Shown: positions 36,951 to 46,707, counted from the first letter of the stretch. The stretch is DNA of 64,000 nt from Tsukamurella pseudospumae (GCF_001575205.1 NZ_LSRE01000009.1:62001-126000), one strand, 5' to 3'. Notes: generated from the letters alone by a model not told the origin. Numbers and translations are program-made.

Positions 36951-37781
36951 TCATAGGCGCGGAGCGGATCCGCGCTCGGGCGCCATGCGATCGATCCAAT
37001 CGCCGACCGCCGCCCGCACCGGCGCCGGACGGTCGATGTGCACGTTATGGCCCGCGCGATCGATGAGGAGCATCGACATTCGGTCGTAGTGCTCCAGTAG
37101 GCGGAGCTGGTCGACGAAACCGACGACGGAGTCCTGGCGCGCAGTGACGAGCAAAGACGGTGCGCTCAGTGGTTCCGAGAGAAGTGTCTCGGGCTCGGCG
37201 GCGAAGGAGAAGTCGGCCCAGATCCGCGCCGCGACAGTGCGGTCGTAGGTCCGCAGACCCGGCAGGACGGCATCGCGATACCGTTCCCAGTTGTCCCGCG
37301 TCAGGTCGACGGCCATCTCCGCGTACGCTGCGCGGTCCTCGCCGGACAGTTCCTCCAACAGCGACGTGTCCTCGTCGAATCGGCTGGGCGCCGGGCGGTC
37401 GCGTTCTGCGAGCGGGACCACGGAGGGGACGATGAGGCACATCCCGAGGATCCGGTCCGGCATCGAGCACGCGATGCGCCGAGCGAGGGCACCGCCGAGC
37501 GAGTTGCCCACGACAGCGAAAGGCTCTGTGCCGAAACGCTCGCCGATGTAGTCCTCGACGGCCCTACCGAGGGCGTCCGCACCGTCGACCTCAGGTCCGG
37601 CGGGGCTGGCGCCGAAGCCGGGCAGGTCGATGTAGTGTCTCCGCCACGAATGCGACGAACGTGCGAATACGTCGTCCAGGGGGAGCAGAATCCGGTGGTC
37701 GACAGTGAAACCGTGGATGAGGAGAACGGGTGTGCCGTCGTCGTCGCCGATAATGCGGTCGTGAATCGCTGTGATCGTCAT
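36951..37781 (-). CDS. Alpha/beta hydrolase
   Basis: A 276-residue alpha/beta-hydrolase: oxyanion LLIHGFTVDH, DLPGFGASP, nucleophile elbow GNSLGG, late acid near TARQDSVV and catalytic His in AGHNVHID. Likely an esterase or lyase; substrate unknown. ATG 37781 matches the family start; an ATG at 37799 is also open. It is divergent from a MerR regulator (37837) with 55 bp between, so MerR control is probable. Confidence 0.88.
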   Translation of the reverse strand: MTITAIHDRIIGDDDGTPVLLIHGFTVDHRILLPLDDVFARSSHSWRRHYIDLPGFGASPAGPEVDGADALGRAVEDYIGERFGTEPFAVVGNSLGGALARRIACSMPDRILGMCLIVPSVVPLAERDRPAPSRFDEDTSLLEELSGEDRAAYAEMAVDLTRDNWERYRDAVLPGLRTYDRTVAARIWADFSFAAEPETLLSEPLSAPSLLVTARQDSVVGFVDQLRLLEHYDRMSMLLIDRAGHNVHIDRPAPVRAAVGDWIDRMAPERGSAPRL

Positions 37782-37803
37782 GCGGCGATCGTTGAACATT
37801 CCG

Positions 37804-37821
37804 GCTAGCGTCAAGGTCAAG
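37804..37821. promoter_or_regulatory. MerR-type regulatory site candidate
   Basis: GTCAAG is directly repeated (37810-37821) next to GCTAGC in the 55-bp hydrolase/MerR divergent region. On the minus strand it reads CTTGACCTTGACG, containing -35-like TTGACC for the hydrolase. Binding is inferred from position. Confidence 0.35.
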
Positions 37822-37836
37822 ACCGAAGGGGTGGAA

Positions 37837-38199
37837 GTGAAGATCGGTGAGTTCGCGAGGCTGACGGGGATCACCGAGCGCAGTCTCCGGCACTACGAGG
37901 AGGCGGGCCTCCTCGTCCCGGACCGATCGGCCAACGGCTACCGGGACTACGCCGTCGAGCTCGCCGAAAGAGCCGGGGACATCCGCGATCTCGTGTCTGC
38001 GGGGGTTCCAGTGCGGCTGGTCGCCGACATCATCGATGCCGCGTCCGACGCGGGCGGCATCTCTGCAGCTCATCTCGATCCGGACGCCAAGCGGGCCGTT
38101 GAGGACGAGTGGGAACGCATGTGCAGGTGCGTCGAGTGCATCGCGGTCCGGCGCGATGCACTGCGGCGCTATCTCGACGGGGCGGCCGCCGACGGGTGA
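37837..38199 (+). CDS. MerR-family regulator
   Basis: A 120-residue MerR protein: KIGEFARLTGITERSLRHYEEAGLLVPDRSANGYRDY is the winged-helix start (shown across its motif parts: KIGEFARLTG, RSLRHYEEAG). A dimerisation helix follows; the C-terminal effector region is short. GTG 37837 gives the standard MerR N-terminus. It likely controls itself and the divergent hydrolase. Confidence 0.88.
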   Translation: MKIGEFARLTGITERSLRHYEEAGLLVPDRSANGYRDYAVELAERAGDIRDLVSAGVPVRLVADIIDAASDAGGISAAHLDPDAKRAVEDEWERMCRCVECIAVRRDALRRYLDGAAADG

Positions 38200-38201
38200 G
38201 C

Positions 38202-38285
38202 GGGGTATGCGTTGAGCGCATGACTCTGATCGTCGAAATGATGTTTGACCTGCAGTGTTTCAGGACATGCGTCGGGCGCATAGGT
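38202..38285 (-). repeat. Paired-hairpin intergenic element, copy E
   Basis: Hairpins ATGCG/CGCAT at 38207-38221 (loop TTGAG) and 38267-38281 (loop TCGGG). The core reads CTGCAGGTCAAACATCATTT on the minus strand, so the element is inverted. It begins right after the MerR stop, in a convergent gap. Confidence 0.8.
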
Positions 38286-38385
38286 TGTCGGAACGACACA
38301 TGACTCTTTCGCGCCCGCCTGATCACCCCCTACGCGCCGGCCCAGCCGATCCCCCCCGGACCTCCTGCCCCCCCCGGAACGCACA

Positions 38386-38417
38386 GTGCCCCGCCTGGCC
38401 GAAGCCGGGCGGGGCAC
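38386..38417. terminator. Strong bidirectional hairpin
   Basis: A 14-bp stem (GTGCCCCGCCTGGC with GCCGGGCGGGGCAC, one G-T pair) closed by a CGAA loop, between MerR and htdX, which converge. No T-run; a typical GC-rich actinobacterial terminator. Confidence 0.75.
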
Positions 38418-38470
38418 CGTGAGCGCCGGGAGCGAGCGAGCGGGCTCGCTCGGCACCGTCGAACAGCGGA

Positions 38471-39367
38471 CTACAGCGGAGTGACGGTGGCCGTCACGTG
38501 CGGGAAGCCCTTCTTGAGGTCCTTCGCCACGATCTCGGTCCCGCCGGTGGCCTCGTCACGCGAGACGTACAGGCCGATCCGCGCCGGCAGGATCACCGGC
38601 TTGCCGAAGCGCACGTGGTGCACCACCGCGTCGGGGATGTGTCCCTCGACCACGCGCAGCATCGCCGCGGCGGTCCAGGCGCCGTGCGCGATCGACGACG
38701 GGAAGCCGAAGGCCTTGCCGCCCAGGGGCGACATGTGGATCGGGTTCCGGTCGCCGCTCACGCCCGCGTACTGCCGGATCAGCGAGCCGTTCACGGACAG
38801 CAGCGCGTCGGGGGCGCCGGGGCGGCCCTCCTTGGGTGCGCTGCCGCGCGCACCGTCGCCACCCGACAGCGACGTGCGCTGCTGGATGAGCATCGTCGAC
38901 ACCTCGGACGCGACCGATGCGCCGGACGCATCGGTGAACTCCGTCGTGAAGTCGATGAGCATGCCTTTGCGGTGCTCCCGCAGGTTGCCCACCGACGTCC
39001 GCAGCGTCAGCGACTCGCCCGGCACCACGCGGCGCCGCCGCGTCAGCGTGTTCTCCACGTGCACGGAACCCACTGCGGCGGCGGGGAAGTCGTCGGCCAG
39101 GAACAGATCCATGATGAGCGGGAAGGACAGCACGTAGAGGTACATCACCGGCACCTCGCCGGTGTTGCGCAGCCCCACGACCTCGCAGTACTCGCCGACC
39201 CGCGCGGGATCGACGTCGACGGTGAGCTCGACGGTCCGGTCCGGCAGGGCGGTCTCGGGCTTGAGGGGGCCCTGCTTGCCGACGACCGGCAGGATGCCGC
39301 GCAGCCCGCGGGTGAGCACGGACAGGCTCGACGGCGGCGCCTGCAGCACGGTCACGTTCTTGGCCAT
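38471..39367 (-). CDS. htdX: (R)-3-hydroxyacyl-thioester dehydratase HtdX
   Basis: A 298-residue double-hotdog dehydratase. The C-terminal hotdog holds the hydratase 2 motif YAGVSGDRNPIHMSPLGGKA with catalytic Asp and His; the N-terminal hotdog is non-catalytic. HtdX (Rv0241c) hydrates or dehydrates 3-hydroxyacyl thioesters, acting beside the FabG4 reductase. It is 1 bp downstream of fabG4 (stop 39369, start 39367), the same operon as Rv0242c-Rv0241c, and is probably under the operators at 40777-40806. Confidence 0.92.
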   Translation of the reverse strand: MAKNVTVLQAPPSSLSVLTRGLRGILPVVGKQGPLKPETALPDRTVELTVDVDPARVGEYCEVVGLRNTGEVPVMYLYVLSFPLIMDLFLADDFPAAAVGSVHVENTLTRRRRVVPGESLTLRTSVGNLREHRKGMLIDFTTEFTDASGASVASEVSTMLIQQRTSLSGGDGARGSAPKEGRPGAPDALLSVNGSLIRQYAGVSGDRNPIHMSPLGGKAFGFPSSIAHGAWTAAAMLRVVEGHIPDAVVHHVRFGKPVILPARIGLYVSRDEATGGTEIVAKDLKKGFPHVTATVTPL

Positions 39368-39368
39368 G

Positions 39369-40727
39369 TCAGGCTCCCAGCAGGCTCTGACCGCAGACGC
39401 GCACGACGTTGCCGGTCACGGCGGCCGAGGACGGCGCCGCGAAGTAGGAGATGGTCTCCGCGACGTCAACGGTCTGGCCGCCCTGCTGCAGCGAGTTCAT
39501 CAGACGGCCGGCCTGGCGCGTGGCCAGTGGGATCGCCGCGGTCATCGCGGTCTCGATGAAGCCGGGGGCCACCGCGTTGATGGTGATGTTCTTCTTCGCG
39601 AGCACCGGGGTGTAGGCGTCGACGAGGCCGATGACGCCGGCCTTGGTCGCGCCGTAATTGGTCTGGCCACGGTTACCGGCGATCCCGGCGATCGAGGAGA
39701 CGTCGACGACCGCGCCGCCCTCGTTCAGTGCGTCCTCGGCGAGCAGGGCGTCGACCAGCTGCTTCGGGGCCTTGAGGTTGACGGCCATGACCGAGTTCCA
39801 GCGGCCCTCGTCCATGTTGGCGAGCAGCTTGTCGCGGGTGATGCCGGCATTGTTGACGATGATGTCGAGGCCGTTGTGGCGCGACTTCACCAGCTCGGCG
39901 ATCTTCTTACCCGCGTCCTCGGCGGTCACGTCGAGCGGCAGCGCGGTGCCGCCGACCTTGTTCGCGACCGCGCACAGCGCCTCACCGGCGGCGGGGATGT
40001 CGGCGGCGATGACGTGCGCACCGTCGCGCGAGAGAACCTCGGCGATGGTCGCGCCGATGCCGCGGGCGGCGCCGGTGACCAGGGCGACCTTGCCGGCGAG
40101 CGGCTTGTCCCAGTCTGCGGGGGCGGTCGCGTCCTTGTCGGTGACGCGGATGACCTGCGCGTCGACGTAGGCCGACTTGCCGGACAGGAGGAAGCGCAGC
40201 GTCGAGGCCAGACCCGAGGCGCCGGTCGCGGCGTCCGGGTGGACGTACACGAGCTGGGCGGTGGCACCGTCGCGCAGCTCCTTGGCGACCGAGCGGGTGA
40301 AGCCCTCGAGGGCGCGCTGGACGATGTGCTCGTCCAGATCCTCGACCAGCTCCGGCGTGGTGCCGAGCACCACGAGGCGGGCGCTGTTGCCCAGCGAGCG
40401 CATCTGCGGGGCGAAGAACTCGTACAGGCCGACCAGCTCGTCGATCGAGGTGATGCCGGTGGCGTCGAAGACCGCGCCGCCCAGCTTCTCGGCGCCGCGG
40501 GCGCCGCCGTTGTTGACGACGAGGTCGTAGTCCGCGAGCAGCTCGCGGACGGGCTCGACGAGGCGGCCCTTGCCGCCGAGGAGGACGGGGCCGGCGAGCG
40601 CGGGCTTGCCGGCCTGGTAGCGACGCAGGACCGGCGGCTGCGGCAGGCCGAGGCGGCTGGCCAGGAAGGAGCCGGGGCCCGACTTCACGAAGGCCGCGTA
40701 GAAGTCCGTGCTGGGTGCATCAGGCAT
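39369..40727 (-). CDS. fabG4: 3-oxoacyl-(ACP/CoA) reductase FabG4
   Basis: A 452-residue high-molecular-weight FabG. Residues 1 to about 200 are a flavodoxin-like N-domain; the C-terminal SDR domain has [10 protein letters not shown] for NAD(P), the NNAG motif, Ser in VSSIAG and catalytic YGATK. It reduces 3-oxoacyl thioesters, with NADH in the M. tuberculosis homologue Rv0242c (454 residues). ATG 40727 has GAGGT upstream. It is divergent from fadA2 over 105 bp that carry two regulator sites. Confidence 0.93.
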   Translation of the reverse strand: MPDAPSTDFYAAFVKSGPGSFLASRLGLPQPPVLRRYQAGKPALAGPVLLGGKGRLVEPVRELLADYDLVVNNGGARGAEKLGGAVFDATGITSIDELVGLYEFFAPQMRSLGNSARLVVLGTTPELVEDLDEHIVQRALEGFTRSVAKELRDGATAQLVYVHPDAATGASGLASTLRFLLSGKSAYVDAQVIRVTDKDATAPADWDKPLAGKVALVTGAARGIGATIAEVLSRDGAHVIAADIPAAGEALCAVANKVGGTALPLDVTAEDAGKKIAELVKSRHNGLDIIVNNAGITRDKLLANMDEGRWNSVMAVNLKAPKQLVDALLAEDALNEGGAVVDVSSIAGIAGNRGQTNYGATKAGVIGLVDAYTPVLAKKNITINAVAPGFIETAMTAAIPLATRQAGRLMNSLQQGGQTVDVAETISYFAAPSSAAVTGNVVRVCGQSLLGA

Positions 40728-40776
40728 GTGAGGTACCTCATCCGTGTGGGGTTCCGATAGGCTATCGACAAGCAAC

Positions 40777-40790
40777 TTACTCCAGAGTAA
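40777..40790. promoter_or_regulatory. Operator TTACT-N4-AGTAA between fabG4 and fadA2
   Basis: TTACT CCAG AGTAA, extended by flanking C and G to a 16-bp dyad. Matches the site at 36112-36125 before the TetR gene. Confidence 0.65.
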
Positions 40791-40792
40791 GA

Positions 40793-40806
40793 ATACTCGG
40801 TAGTAG
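40793..40806. promoter_or_regulatory. Second operator ATACT-N4-AGTAG
   Basis: ATACT CGGT AGTAG, starting 2 bp after the previous site; a tandem pair on the same helix face region upstream of fadA2. Confidence 0.5.
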
Positions 40807-40832
40807 CAACCCTCGATCACAGGGAGAAACCC

Positions 40833-42116
40833 GTGGCAAACATCGAAACCCGCCCGGTCGCCATCCTCGGCGGAAACCGGATCCCCTTCGCCCGCTCGGA
40901 CCGCGCGTACGCGAAGGCCAGCAACCAGGACATGTTCACCGCCGCGCTCAATGGTCTCGTGAGCCGGTTCAACCTGCAGGGCGAGCAGCTGGGCGCGGTC
41001 GTCGGCGGCGCCGTGCTCAAGCACAGCCGCGACTTCAACCTGATCCGCGAGTCGGTGCTCGGCAGCCCGCTCTCGCCGTACACCCCCGCCTTCGACGTGC
41101 AGCAGGCCTGCGCCACCGGCCTGCAGGCGATCAACGCCGCGGCCCAGGGCATCCAGCTCGGCCGCTACGACGCGGCCATCGGCGGCGGCGTCGACACCAC
41201 CTCCGACGCGCCGATCGGCGTCTCCGAGGGCATGCGCAAGGTGATGCTCGAGCTCAACCGAGCGTCGAGCACCGTCGACCGCCTCAAGCTGGTCGGCAAG
41301 CTCCCGGCCAACCTGGGCATCGACATTCCGCGCAACGGCGAGCCGCGCACCGGCATGTCGATGGGCGAGCACGCCGCCATCACGTCCAAGGAGTTCGGCG
41401 TCTCGCGCGCCGAGCAGGACGAGCTGGCCTACCTCAGCCACACGAACATGGCCGCCGCGTACGACCGCGGCTTCTTCGAGGACCTGATCACCCCGTACCT
41501 CGGCCTCACCCGCGACGACAACCTGCGCCCCGGCAGCACCGTCGAGAAGCTCTCGACGCTCAAGCCCGTCTTCGGCGTCTCGCTGGGCGACGCGACCATG
41601 ACGGCCGGCAACTCGACGCCCCTCACGGACGGCGCGTCGACGGTGCTGCTGTCCTCCGACGAGTGGGCCGCCGAGCGCGGTCTTCCGGTGCTCGCGTACC
41701 TCAAGGACGTCGAGTACTCCGCCGTGGACTACGTCGGTGGCAAGGACGGCCTGCTCATGGCGCCGACCTACGCGGTGCCGAAGCTGTTGGCGCGCAACGG
41801 CCTCACGCTGCAGGACTTCGACTTCTACGAGATCCACGAGGCCTTCGCCTCCGTGGTGCTCGCGACGCTGCAGGCCTGGGAGTCGCCCGAGTACTGCAAG
41901 GACCGCCTGGGTCTCGACAAGCCGCTCGGCTCGATCGACCGGTCCAAGCTCAACGTGAACGGCTCGTCGCTGGCGGCCGGCCACCCGTTCGCCGCGACCG
42001 GCGGCCGCATCGTGGCCTCCGCTGCGAAGCAGATCAAGGAGAACGGCGGCGGTCGTGCGCTGATCTCCATCTGCGCCGCCGGCGGCCAGGGCATCACCGC
42101 CATCATCGAGGGCTGA
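40833..42116 (+). CDS. fadA2: Acetyl-CoA acyltransferase (thiolase) FadA2
   Basis: A 427-residue thiolase. Nucleophile C93 is in [16 protein letters not shown] and [17 protein letters not shown] carry the active-site histidines; SICAAGGQG holds the second cysteine. It cleaves 3-ketoacyl-CoA in beta-oxidation, and the set fabG4-htdX-fadA2-fadE5 could supply a full cycle. GTG 40833 has AGGGAG at 40821-40826. Equivalent to Rv0243 and preceded by the tandem TetR sites. Confidence 0.93.
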   Translation: MANIETRPVAILGGNRIPFARSDRAYAKASNQDMFTAALNGLVSRFNLQGEQLGAVVGGAVLKHSRDFNLIRESVLGSPLSPYTPAFDVQQACATGLQAINAAAQGIQLGRYDAAIGGGVDTTSDAPIGVSEGMRKVMLELNRASSTVDRLKLVGKLPANLGIDIPRNGEPRTGMSMGEHAAITSKEFGVSRAEQDELAYLSHTNMAAAYDRGFFEDLITPYLGLTRDDNLRPGSTVEKLSTLKPVFGVSLGDATMTAGNSTPLTDGASTVLLSSDEWAAERGLPVLAYLKDVEYSAVDYVGGKDGLLMAPTYAVPKLLARNGLTLQDFDFYEIHEAFASVVLATLQAWESPEYCKDRLGLDKPLGSIDRSKLNVNGSSLAAGHPFAATGGRIVASAAKQIKENGGGRALISICAAGGQGITAIIEG

Positions 42117-42149
42117 TGTAGCGGGCCCCGGCCGCCTACAGTGGTGGGT

Positions 42150-42572
42150 ATGAGCACGACGGACGACGTGGTCGAGAAGATCCTTCGCGACTACGACACC
42201 ATCACGGTGGTCGGGGCCAGCGCGGATCCGGCGAAGGCGGCGCACGACGTGCCCGCCTACATGCAGCACCGAGGCTGGCGCATCATCCCGGTGAACCCGC
42301 ACCCCGACGAGATCCTGGGCGAAAAGGTGTACCGCACACTGGCGGACGTCCCTGAACAGGTCGGGCTGGTCGATGTGTTCCGGCCCTCGGAGTTCACACC
42401 GGACATCGCCCGGCAGGCCGTGGCCGCGGGTGCGACCGCGCTGTGGTTGCAGTTGCGGATCCGCTCGGCGGAGGCCCGCGAGATCGCGGAATCCGCCGGG
42501 CTGCTGTACGTCGAGGATCGTTGTCTCATCATCGAGCAGCGGCGTACGCAGATCTCCCGGAGGACGGCATGA
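42150..42572 (+). CDS. CoA-binding domain protein
   Basis: A 140-residue Rossmann-type CoA-binding protein (YccU/YneT group): [23 protein letters not shown], then [13 protein letters not shown] and [17 protein letters not shown]. Function unknown; binds CoA or acyl-CoA by family. TACAGT (42137-42142) is 7 nt before the ATG: leaderless. The next gene overlaps by 4 bp. Confidence 0.88.
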   Translation: MSTTDDVVEKILRDYDTITVVGASADPAKAAHDVPAYMQHRGWRIIPVNPHPDEILGEKVYRTLADVPEQVGLVDVFRPSEFTPDIARQAVAAGATALWLQLRIRSAEAREIAESAGLLYVEDRCLIIEQRRTQISRRTA

Positions 42573-43069
42573 GCGTCGGTGTCGTGATAGTCCTCGTGAT
42601 CGCGGTGGTCGCGGTGCTCACGCTGGTCGGAGTCCTCTGGTTCGTCCGCGACTCCAACAAGCGCATCCGGACCTTCGCCCGGTCCTCCGATCTCGTTCCC
42701 GGCCGACCCGGTCGCGCGCCGGCCGAATGGGTCGATTCGACTGCGCCGGAGGCGCTTCTGCACCAGCGGGTCCGCTACGCGATCGCCGACGTGCATCGCG
42801 GCGCCGTCGCCCCCGCGGTCCCGCCGCCCGCGGACTCGGCCGTACACGGGCCCGAGTCCGACCTCGCCGCGCTCGACGACGCCGTCTTCGGCCTCGACGA
42901 CGAGATCATCGCCGCGGCGCAGCTGTCCGGAGAGGAGCGCGCGGCGGTGTTGGGGGAGCTGGAGCCCAAGGTCGCGGCGCTCGAATCGTTGACCGGGAAG
43001 CTCTGGGACGCGCCGTCCGCCCGCCGCCGCGAGCTGATCGATGCGACGACGAGCGCGCTTCGCCGATGA
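42569..43069 (+). CDS. Small membrane-anchored hypothetical protein
   Basis: A 166-residue protein with one N-terminal helix (residues 3-26) and a soluble helical tail with Asp/Ala-rich stretches. Residues 57-110 have an acidic loop; the end ([16 protein letters not shown]) is likely coiled. Not recognised. It is translationally coupled to the CoA-binding gene (ATGA). Confidence 0.7.
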   Translation: MSVGVVIVLVIAVVAVLTLVGVLWFVRDSNKRIRTFARSSDLVPGRPGRAPAEWVDSTAPEALLHQRVRYAIADVHRGAVAPAVPPPADSAVHGPESDLAALDDAVFGLDDEIIAAAQLSGEERAAVLGELEPKVAALESLTGKLWDAPSARRRELIDATTSALRR

Positions 43070-43118
43070 TTGGTGCGGTGGATTCCGTCGCCTGCGGAGT
43101 GATGAGTGTTTTCCCGAA

Positions 43119-43202
43119 GGGGTATACGCGCGGCGTATAGGGGTGAATTCGCAGGTCAGGGCCGTATTGTTCAGTGTGGGGTATGCATTCGGTGCATACC
43201 CC
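43119..43202 (+). repeat. Paired-hairpin intergenic element, copy F
   Basis: Hairpin TATACG/CGTATA around CGCGG (43123-43139), both strand-swapped together relative to TATGCG/CGCATA, i.e. a compensatory change; core CGCAGGTCAGGGCCGTATTG, forward; perfect 10-bp hairpin GGGGTATGCA/TGCATACCCC around TTCGG (43178-43202), also with a compensated base pair. Confidence 0.88.
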
Positions 43203-43412
43203 ATGGCCATCGCGTGGCGCCTGTTCGTCGCCGTCCCTCCACCTCGGCCGCCCGCCGATTCGTTCCCGTGTCGTGGCGGCTCAGGATGTCGGGCTCCGGT
43301 GAGGGAGAGGCGTCGGCCACGCGCCCCGTGATCGCGCAGGACCCGACATTCTGAGCGGCCCTACCGCGGTCCATCCCGAGAAAGGGCTGCGGCGCGCCGC
43401 GTGCGCCACGCG

Positions 43413-43496
43413 AGGGTATGCAGGAGACGCATACCCCTCTTCAGGATAAATGGGCTCTGACCTGAGAAAATGCGGGGTATGCGTCGCGCGCATACC
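43413..43496 (-). repeat. Paired-hairpin intergenic element, copy G
   Basis: Hairpin GGGTATGC/GCATACCC (43414-43436) and hairpin GGTATGCG/CGCATACC around TCGCG (43476-43496). The core reads CTCAGGTCAGAGCCCATTT on the minus strand: inverted relative to F. Confidence 0.85.
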
Positions 43497-43527
43497 TTGT
43501 CGGACCGGTTGCCTGTCTTCCGAAGAC

Positions 43528-44661
43528 CTACCGCGCGGACGCCCGGGCCCGCAGTCTTTCCACCGCGCGGCTGAGCACCCAGGCCAGCGGCACGGTCACC
43601 AGAGAGGTCACCGCGACGATCGTCCACGTCGAGCCCTGGAACAGCGAGTAGTGCAGCACGTTGATTACGACGACGTCCATCGCGATCACGTGGATCAGGA
43701 AGTACTCGTAGCTGATCGATCCCAGCCACACCATCGGCCGCGAGCCGAGCACACCCGGCCGGCCGACGGCGAAGGCCGCCACCAGCAGTCCGCCGATCAG
43801 CGCCTCGAGCAGGTACTTCGTCACGCCCTGCGCGGTCGTGGGCAACCTCAGGTCGAGCGGGCCGGCGGCCGGGGTGAGCAGCACCGCGAAGGCCGCCGCC
43901 GCAGCCAGCAGCAGACCCCATCGCGCCCACCGCTCCCACGACGCCGCCCGCACCCGGTCGATCACCAGCGCGACGATGATCCCGGCGGCGAAGGCTGCGG
44001 CGTACGCGGGCGGCCAGGTGCGGGTGGTCTTGCCGAACACGTTCGTCTCGATGACCAGCACCAGCCACCCGACGGACAGCGCCACCATCGCCGCGGGCAC
44101 GATCCACGCCCGCGGCCCGCAGCGGACGATCGCCGCCCCCAGCAGCGGCAGCACCAGGTAGAACGCGAACTCGACGCACATGCTCCACATCTGCGAGAGC
44201 CCCGTGTGCACGTACCCGACCCCGTAGATCTGGGTGAAGGTCATGTGCCGCACATACCCGACCCAGCCCTGGCCGTGGGTGGAACCGTCGGGCCGCCACA
44301 GGTAGATCACGTAGACGACGGTGACCACGGTCCAGTAGGCGGGCAGGATCCGCCACGCGCGATGGACCGCGTACCGCCGCAGGTCGGGCCCAGCAGTGCC
44401 CGCCCCGTCGCGCCCGCCACCCCGTCGCCCGGAAACACCGTCGCGCCCGACAGCACCGTCGCGCCCGGCAGCACCGCCGCGCACCGTCGACCGTGCCGCC
44501 GCGACCCACGGCCGCACCAGCAGGAACCCGGACAGGGCGAAGAACACCGGCACCGCGGCCTGCAGCCGGGAATAGGCGGCTCCCCAGAGGTCGGGGGTGT
44601 AGTCGCCCGCCCAGAACGCGGCGTGGGTGACGCACACGGCGAACGCCGCGACCGCCCGCAA
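43528..44661 (-). CDS. Acyltransferase 3 family membrane protein, unusual start
   Basis: At least 377 residues with about ten helices and the acyltransferase 3 hallmarks (VTHAAF near the N-terminus, HRAWRILPAYW, QMWSMCVEFAFYL). The only standard in-frame start is TTG 44661, which falls inside the conserved opening QFPALTGLRAVAAF; homology clearly continues upstream to about 44715, where no ATG, GTG or TTG exists before the upstream gene's stop region. So it either uses a rare start (ATC at 44706 is one option), is read by coupling from the upstream gene, or contains a sequencing error. Envelope O-acylation is the expected role. Confidence 0.75.
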   Translation of the reverse strand: MRAVAAFAVCVTHAAFWAGDYTPDLWGAAYSRLQAAVPVFFALSGFLLVRPWVAAARSTVRGGAAGRDGAVGRDGVSGRRGGGRDGAGTAGPDLRRYAVHRAWRILPAYWTVVTVVYVIYLWRPDGSTHGQGWVGYVRHMTFTQIYGVGYVHTGLSQMWSMCVEFAFYLVLPLLGAAIVRCGPRAWIVPAAMVALSVGWLVLVIETNVFGKTTRTWPPAYAAAFAAGIIVALVIDRVRAASWERWARWGLLLAAAAAFAVLLTPAAGPLDLRLPTTAQGVTKYLLEALIGGLLVAAFAVGRPGVLGSRPMVWLGSISYEYFLIHVIAMDVVVINVLHYSLFQGSTWTIVAVTSLVTVPLAWVLSRAVERLRARASAR

Positions 44662-44713
44662 ACCGGTGAGGGCGGGGAATTGCTGGGAGCGGGGAGCGGT
44701 GTCGATAAGCGGT

Positions 44714-46702
44714 TCAGATCTTGATCGCGGGCATGAGCCGGTCGAGGTTCCACAGTCGGTTGCGCCGCGCGGACAGACACGAGACGGTGATCGACGCGAC
44801 CCAGATGAACAGCATCACCCCGATGGCGACCCAGAGCCGGTGGTCGATGCCGCCGAGCACGAGTTGCCGAAGGCCGTTGACGCCGTAGGTCATCGGGTCG
44901 TACTTGTGTAGCACCTGGAAGGGTCTGGCGGTGGTCTCCACCGGATACATGCCGCCGGAGCTCACCAACTGCAGCATGAGCAGCGCCATGATGAGAACGC
45001 GTCCGACCGCCGGCCCGACCAGTGCGTTCACCGCCTGGGTGAACGCGATGAAGGCGAGCGAGACGCCCATCATGAAGAACACCATCGCGATCGGATGCGC
45101 GACTTCCAGACCCAGCGCGAACCGCACCACGCAGTACAGGATCACCGCCTGGCACAGGCCGATCGCGGCGGCCGGGAGGTAACTGGCCATCACCACACGG
45201 ATCGCCAGCACCTCTGCGGCGATCGCGCGGTTCTGCAAGGGACGGAACACCATCCACAGGACCAGTGCGCCGAAGAACAGCGCCAACGTGAGGAAGAAGG
45301 GCGCCATGCCCGAGCCGAAGTTCGGCGCGCGGTTCTCGTGCGACGCGTCCAGCTGGACCGGCCCGCCGATCGTCTCGGCGACCTGGGAGGCCTGCTGGTC
45401 CGTCCACTTCGGGACGGAGCCGGCGCCCTCGTGCAGCTTGGTCGCCAGCTCGCGGCTGCCGGTGCGCAACTGCCCCGTCCCGTCCGAGAGCTTGGCGGCA
45501 CCGTCGGACAGCTGGGTGATGCCGTCGTCGAGCGTGGCGTTCCCGGCGGCGAGCTGCGCCGCGCCGGAGCGCAGCTGCGTGATCTTCGCGGTGAGGTCGG
45601 TGCCGGTGGCGCCCACCTGCCCGAGCATCGTCGCCAGGGGACTGCCGGGGGTGCGGAGCTGCTCGGTGAGGGTGGCGGCGGCGGACGATGCGGCGACGAC
45701 CTGCTGCTTCGCGGTGGCGGGCACCGAGGCCTGCGCGAGTTGGGCCCGCACCGCCCGCAGGCCCTCCGCGGCCTGTCGGGCAGCCGGATCGGGGCTCGCG
45801 GTGAGCTGCTTGATGGCGGCGTCGATGCCGGCCAGCATCGTGTCCTGCGTCTTGATGAACACCCCGGCCTTGTCGGCGGCGTCGGCGAGGGCGGTGGCGC
45901 TCTGCTGGAGCTGCGCGGTGTTCCCGCCCAACCCGGACAACGCCCTCGTGAGGGCGAGGATCGGGTCGGTGGCCTGGTTGATGCCGTCGGAGAGCTGCTG
46001 CGAGCCGGTCCGCAGCTGCGCCGAGCCGGTCTTCGCAGTGGTCAGGCCCGTGGCGAGCTGTTTGACACCGTCGTCGGCGGTGTCGAGACCGTCCGCGAGT
46101 TTGCCGGCACCGTCGGCGGCCTGTTCGATGCCCGCGCCAGCGGAGATGACCATCGACAGGACCTGATTGACGGCCTGCCCGGAGATCCGCGTGGACACCG
46201 CGTTGAGGACCTGCGCCATCGCCGACTGGCCGATGGTCGAGCTGACGTAGTTGTTGGCGTCGTTGTAGACCGCGCGCAGCTGTGCTTTCTCCGGCTTGCC
46301 GGACATGGGCGAGGCGATGGCGGAGGAGAAGTTCTCCGGTAGCTCGAGCATGAAGTAGTAGGTGCCGTCCTTGACGCCCTTCGCGGCCTCCGCCGGGGAG
46401 ACGATGTGCCAGTCGAGGCTCTTGTCGTCCGCGAGCGACTTCTCCACCTCGGCGCCCGCGTTGATCTTCTGGCCCTTGACCTCGGTGCCCTTGTCGGCGT
46501 TGACGAGCGCGACCGGCATCTTGTTGACGTGGCCGAAGGGGTCCCAGAACGCCCACAGGTACAGCGCGCCGTAGACGAGCGGCAGCAGCATGATCACGAC
46601 GATCGCCGCGCGCGTCAGCCGGCTGCGGCCGAAGCGCTTGATCTCGGAACCGAAGGCCAGTCCGGCGACGATGGGAATGAGGCGGCTCTTCTTCTCGGAC
46701 AA
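44714..46702 (-). CDS. YhgE/Pip-domain membrane protein (ABC-2-like permease)
   Basis: A 662-residue protein: one N-terminal helix, a large extracytoplasmic region rich in coiled-coil heptads of the type LADGLDTADDGVKQLATGL (about residues 180-450), then five or six C-terminal helices of the ABC-2 permease type. YhgE/Pip proteins act as phage receptors or in membrane export. TTG 46702 is the start, with AAGGA about 10 nt upstream. It is 5 bp after the degenerate ATPase, its likely partner. Confidence 0.85.
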   Translation of the reverse strand: MSEKKSRLIPIVAGLAFGSEIKRFGRSRLTRAAIVVIMLLPLVYGALYLWAFWDPFGHVNKMPVALVNADKGTEVKGQKINAGAEVEKSLADDKSLDWHIVSPAEAAKGVKDGTYYFMLELPENFSSAIASPMSGKPEKAQLRAVYNDANNYVSSTIGQSAMAQVLNAVSTRISGQAVNQVLSMVISAGAGIEQAADGAGKLADGLDTADDGVKQLATGLTTAKTGSAQLRTGSQQLSDGINQATDPILALTRALSGLGGNTAQLQQSATALADAADKAGVFIKTQDTMLAGIDAAIKQLTASPDPAARQAAEGLRAVRAQLAQASVPATAKQQVVAASSAAATLTEQLRTPGSPLATMLGQVGATGTDLTAKITQLRSGAAQLAAGNATLDDGITQLSDGAAKLSDGTGQLRTGSRELATKLHEGAGSVPKWTDQQASQVAETIGGPVQLDASHENRAPNFGSGMAPFFLTLALFFGALVLWMVFRPLQNRAIAAEVLAIRVVMASYLPAAAIGLCQAVILYCVVRFALGLEVAHPIAMVFFMMGVSLAFIAFTQAVNALVGPAVGRVLIMALLMLQLVSSGGMYPVETTARPFQVLHKYDPMTYGVNGLRQLVLGGIDHRLWVAIGVMLFIWVASITVSCLSARRNRLWNLDRLMPAIKI

Positions 46703-46707
46703 GAGAA

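Larger units (their letters stand above)
43070..43527. other. 458-bp convergent intergenic region
   Basis: Holds elements F and G in opposite orientation about 210 bp apart; the rest is plain GC-rich sequence with no credible gene. Confidence 0.7.
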
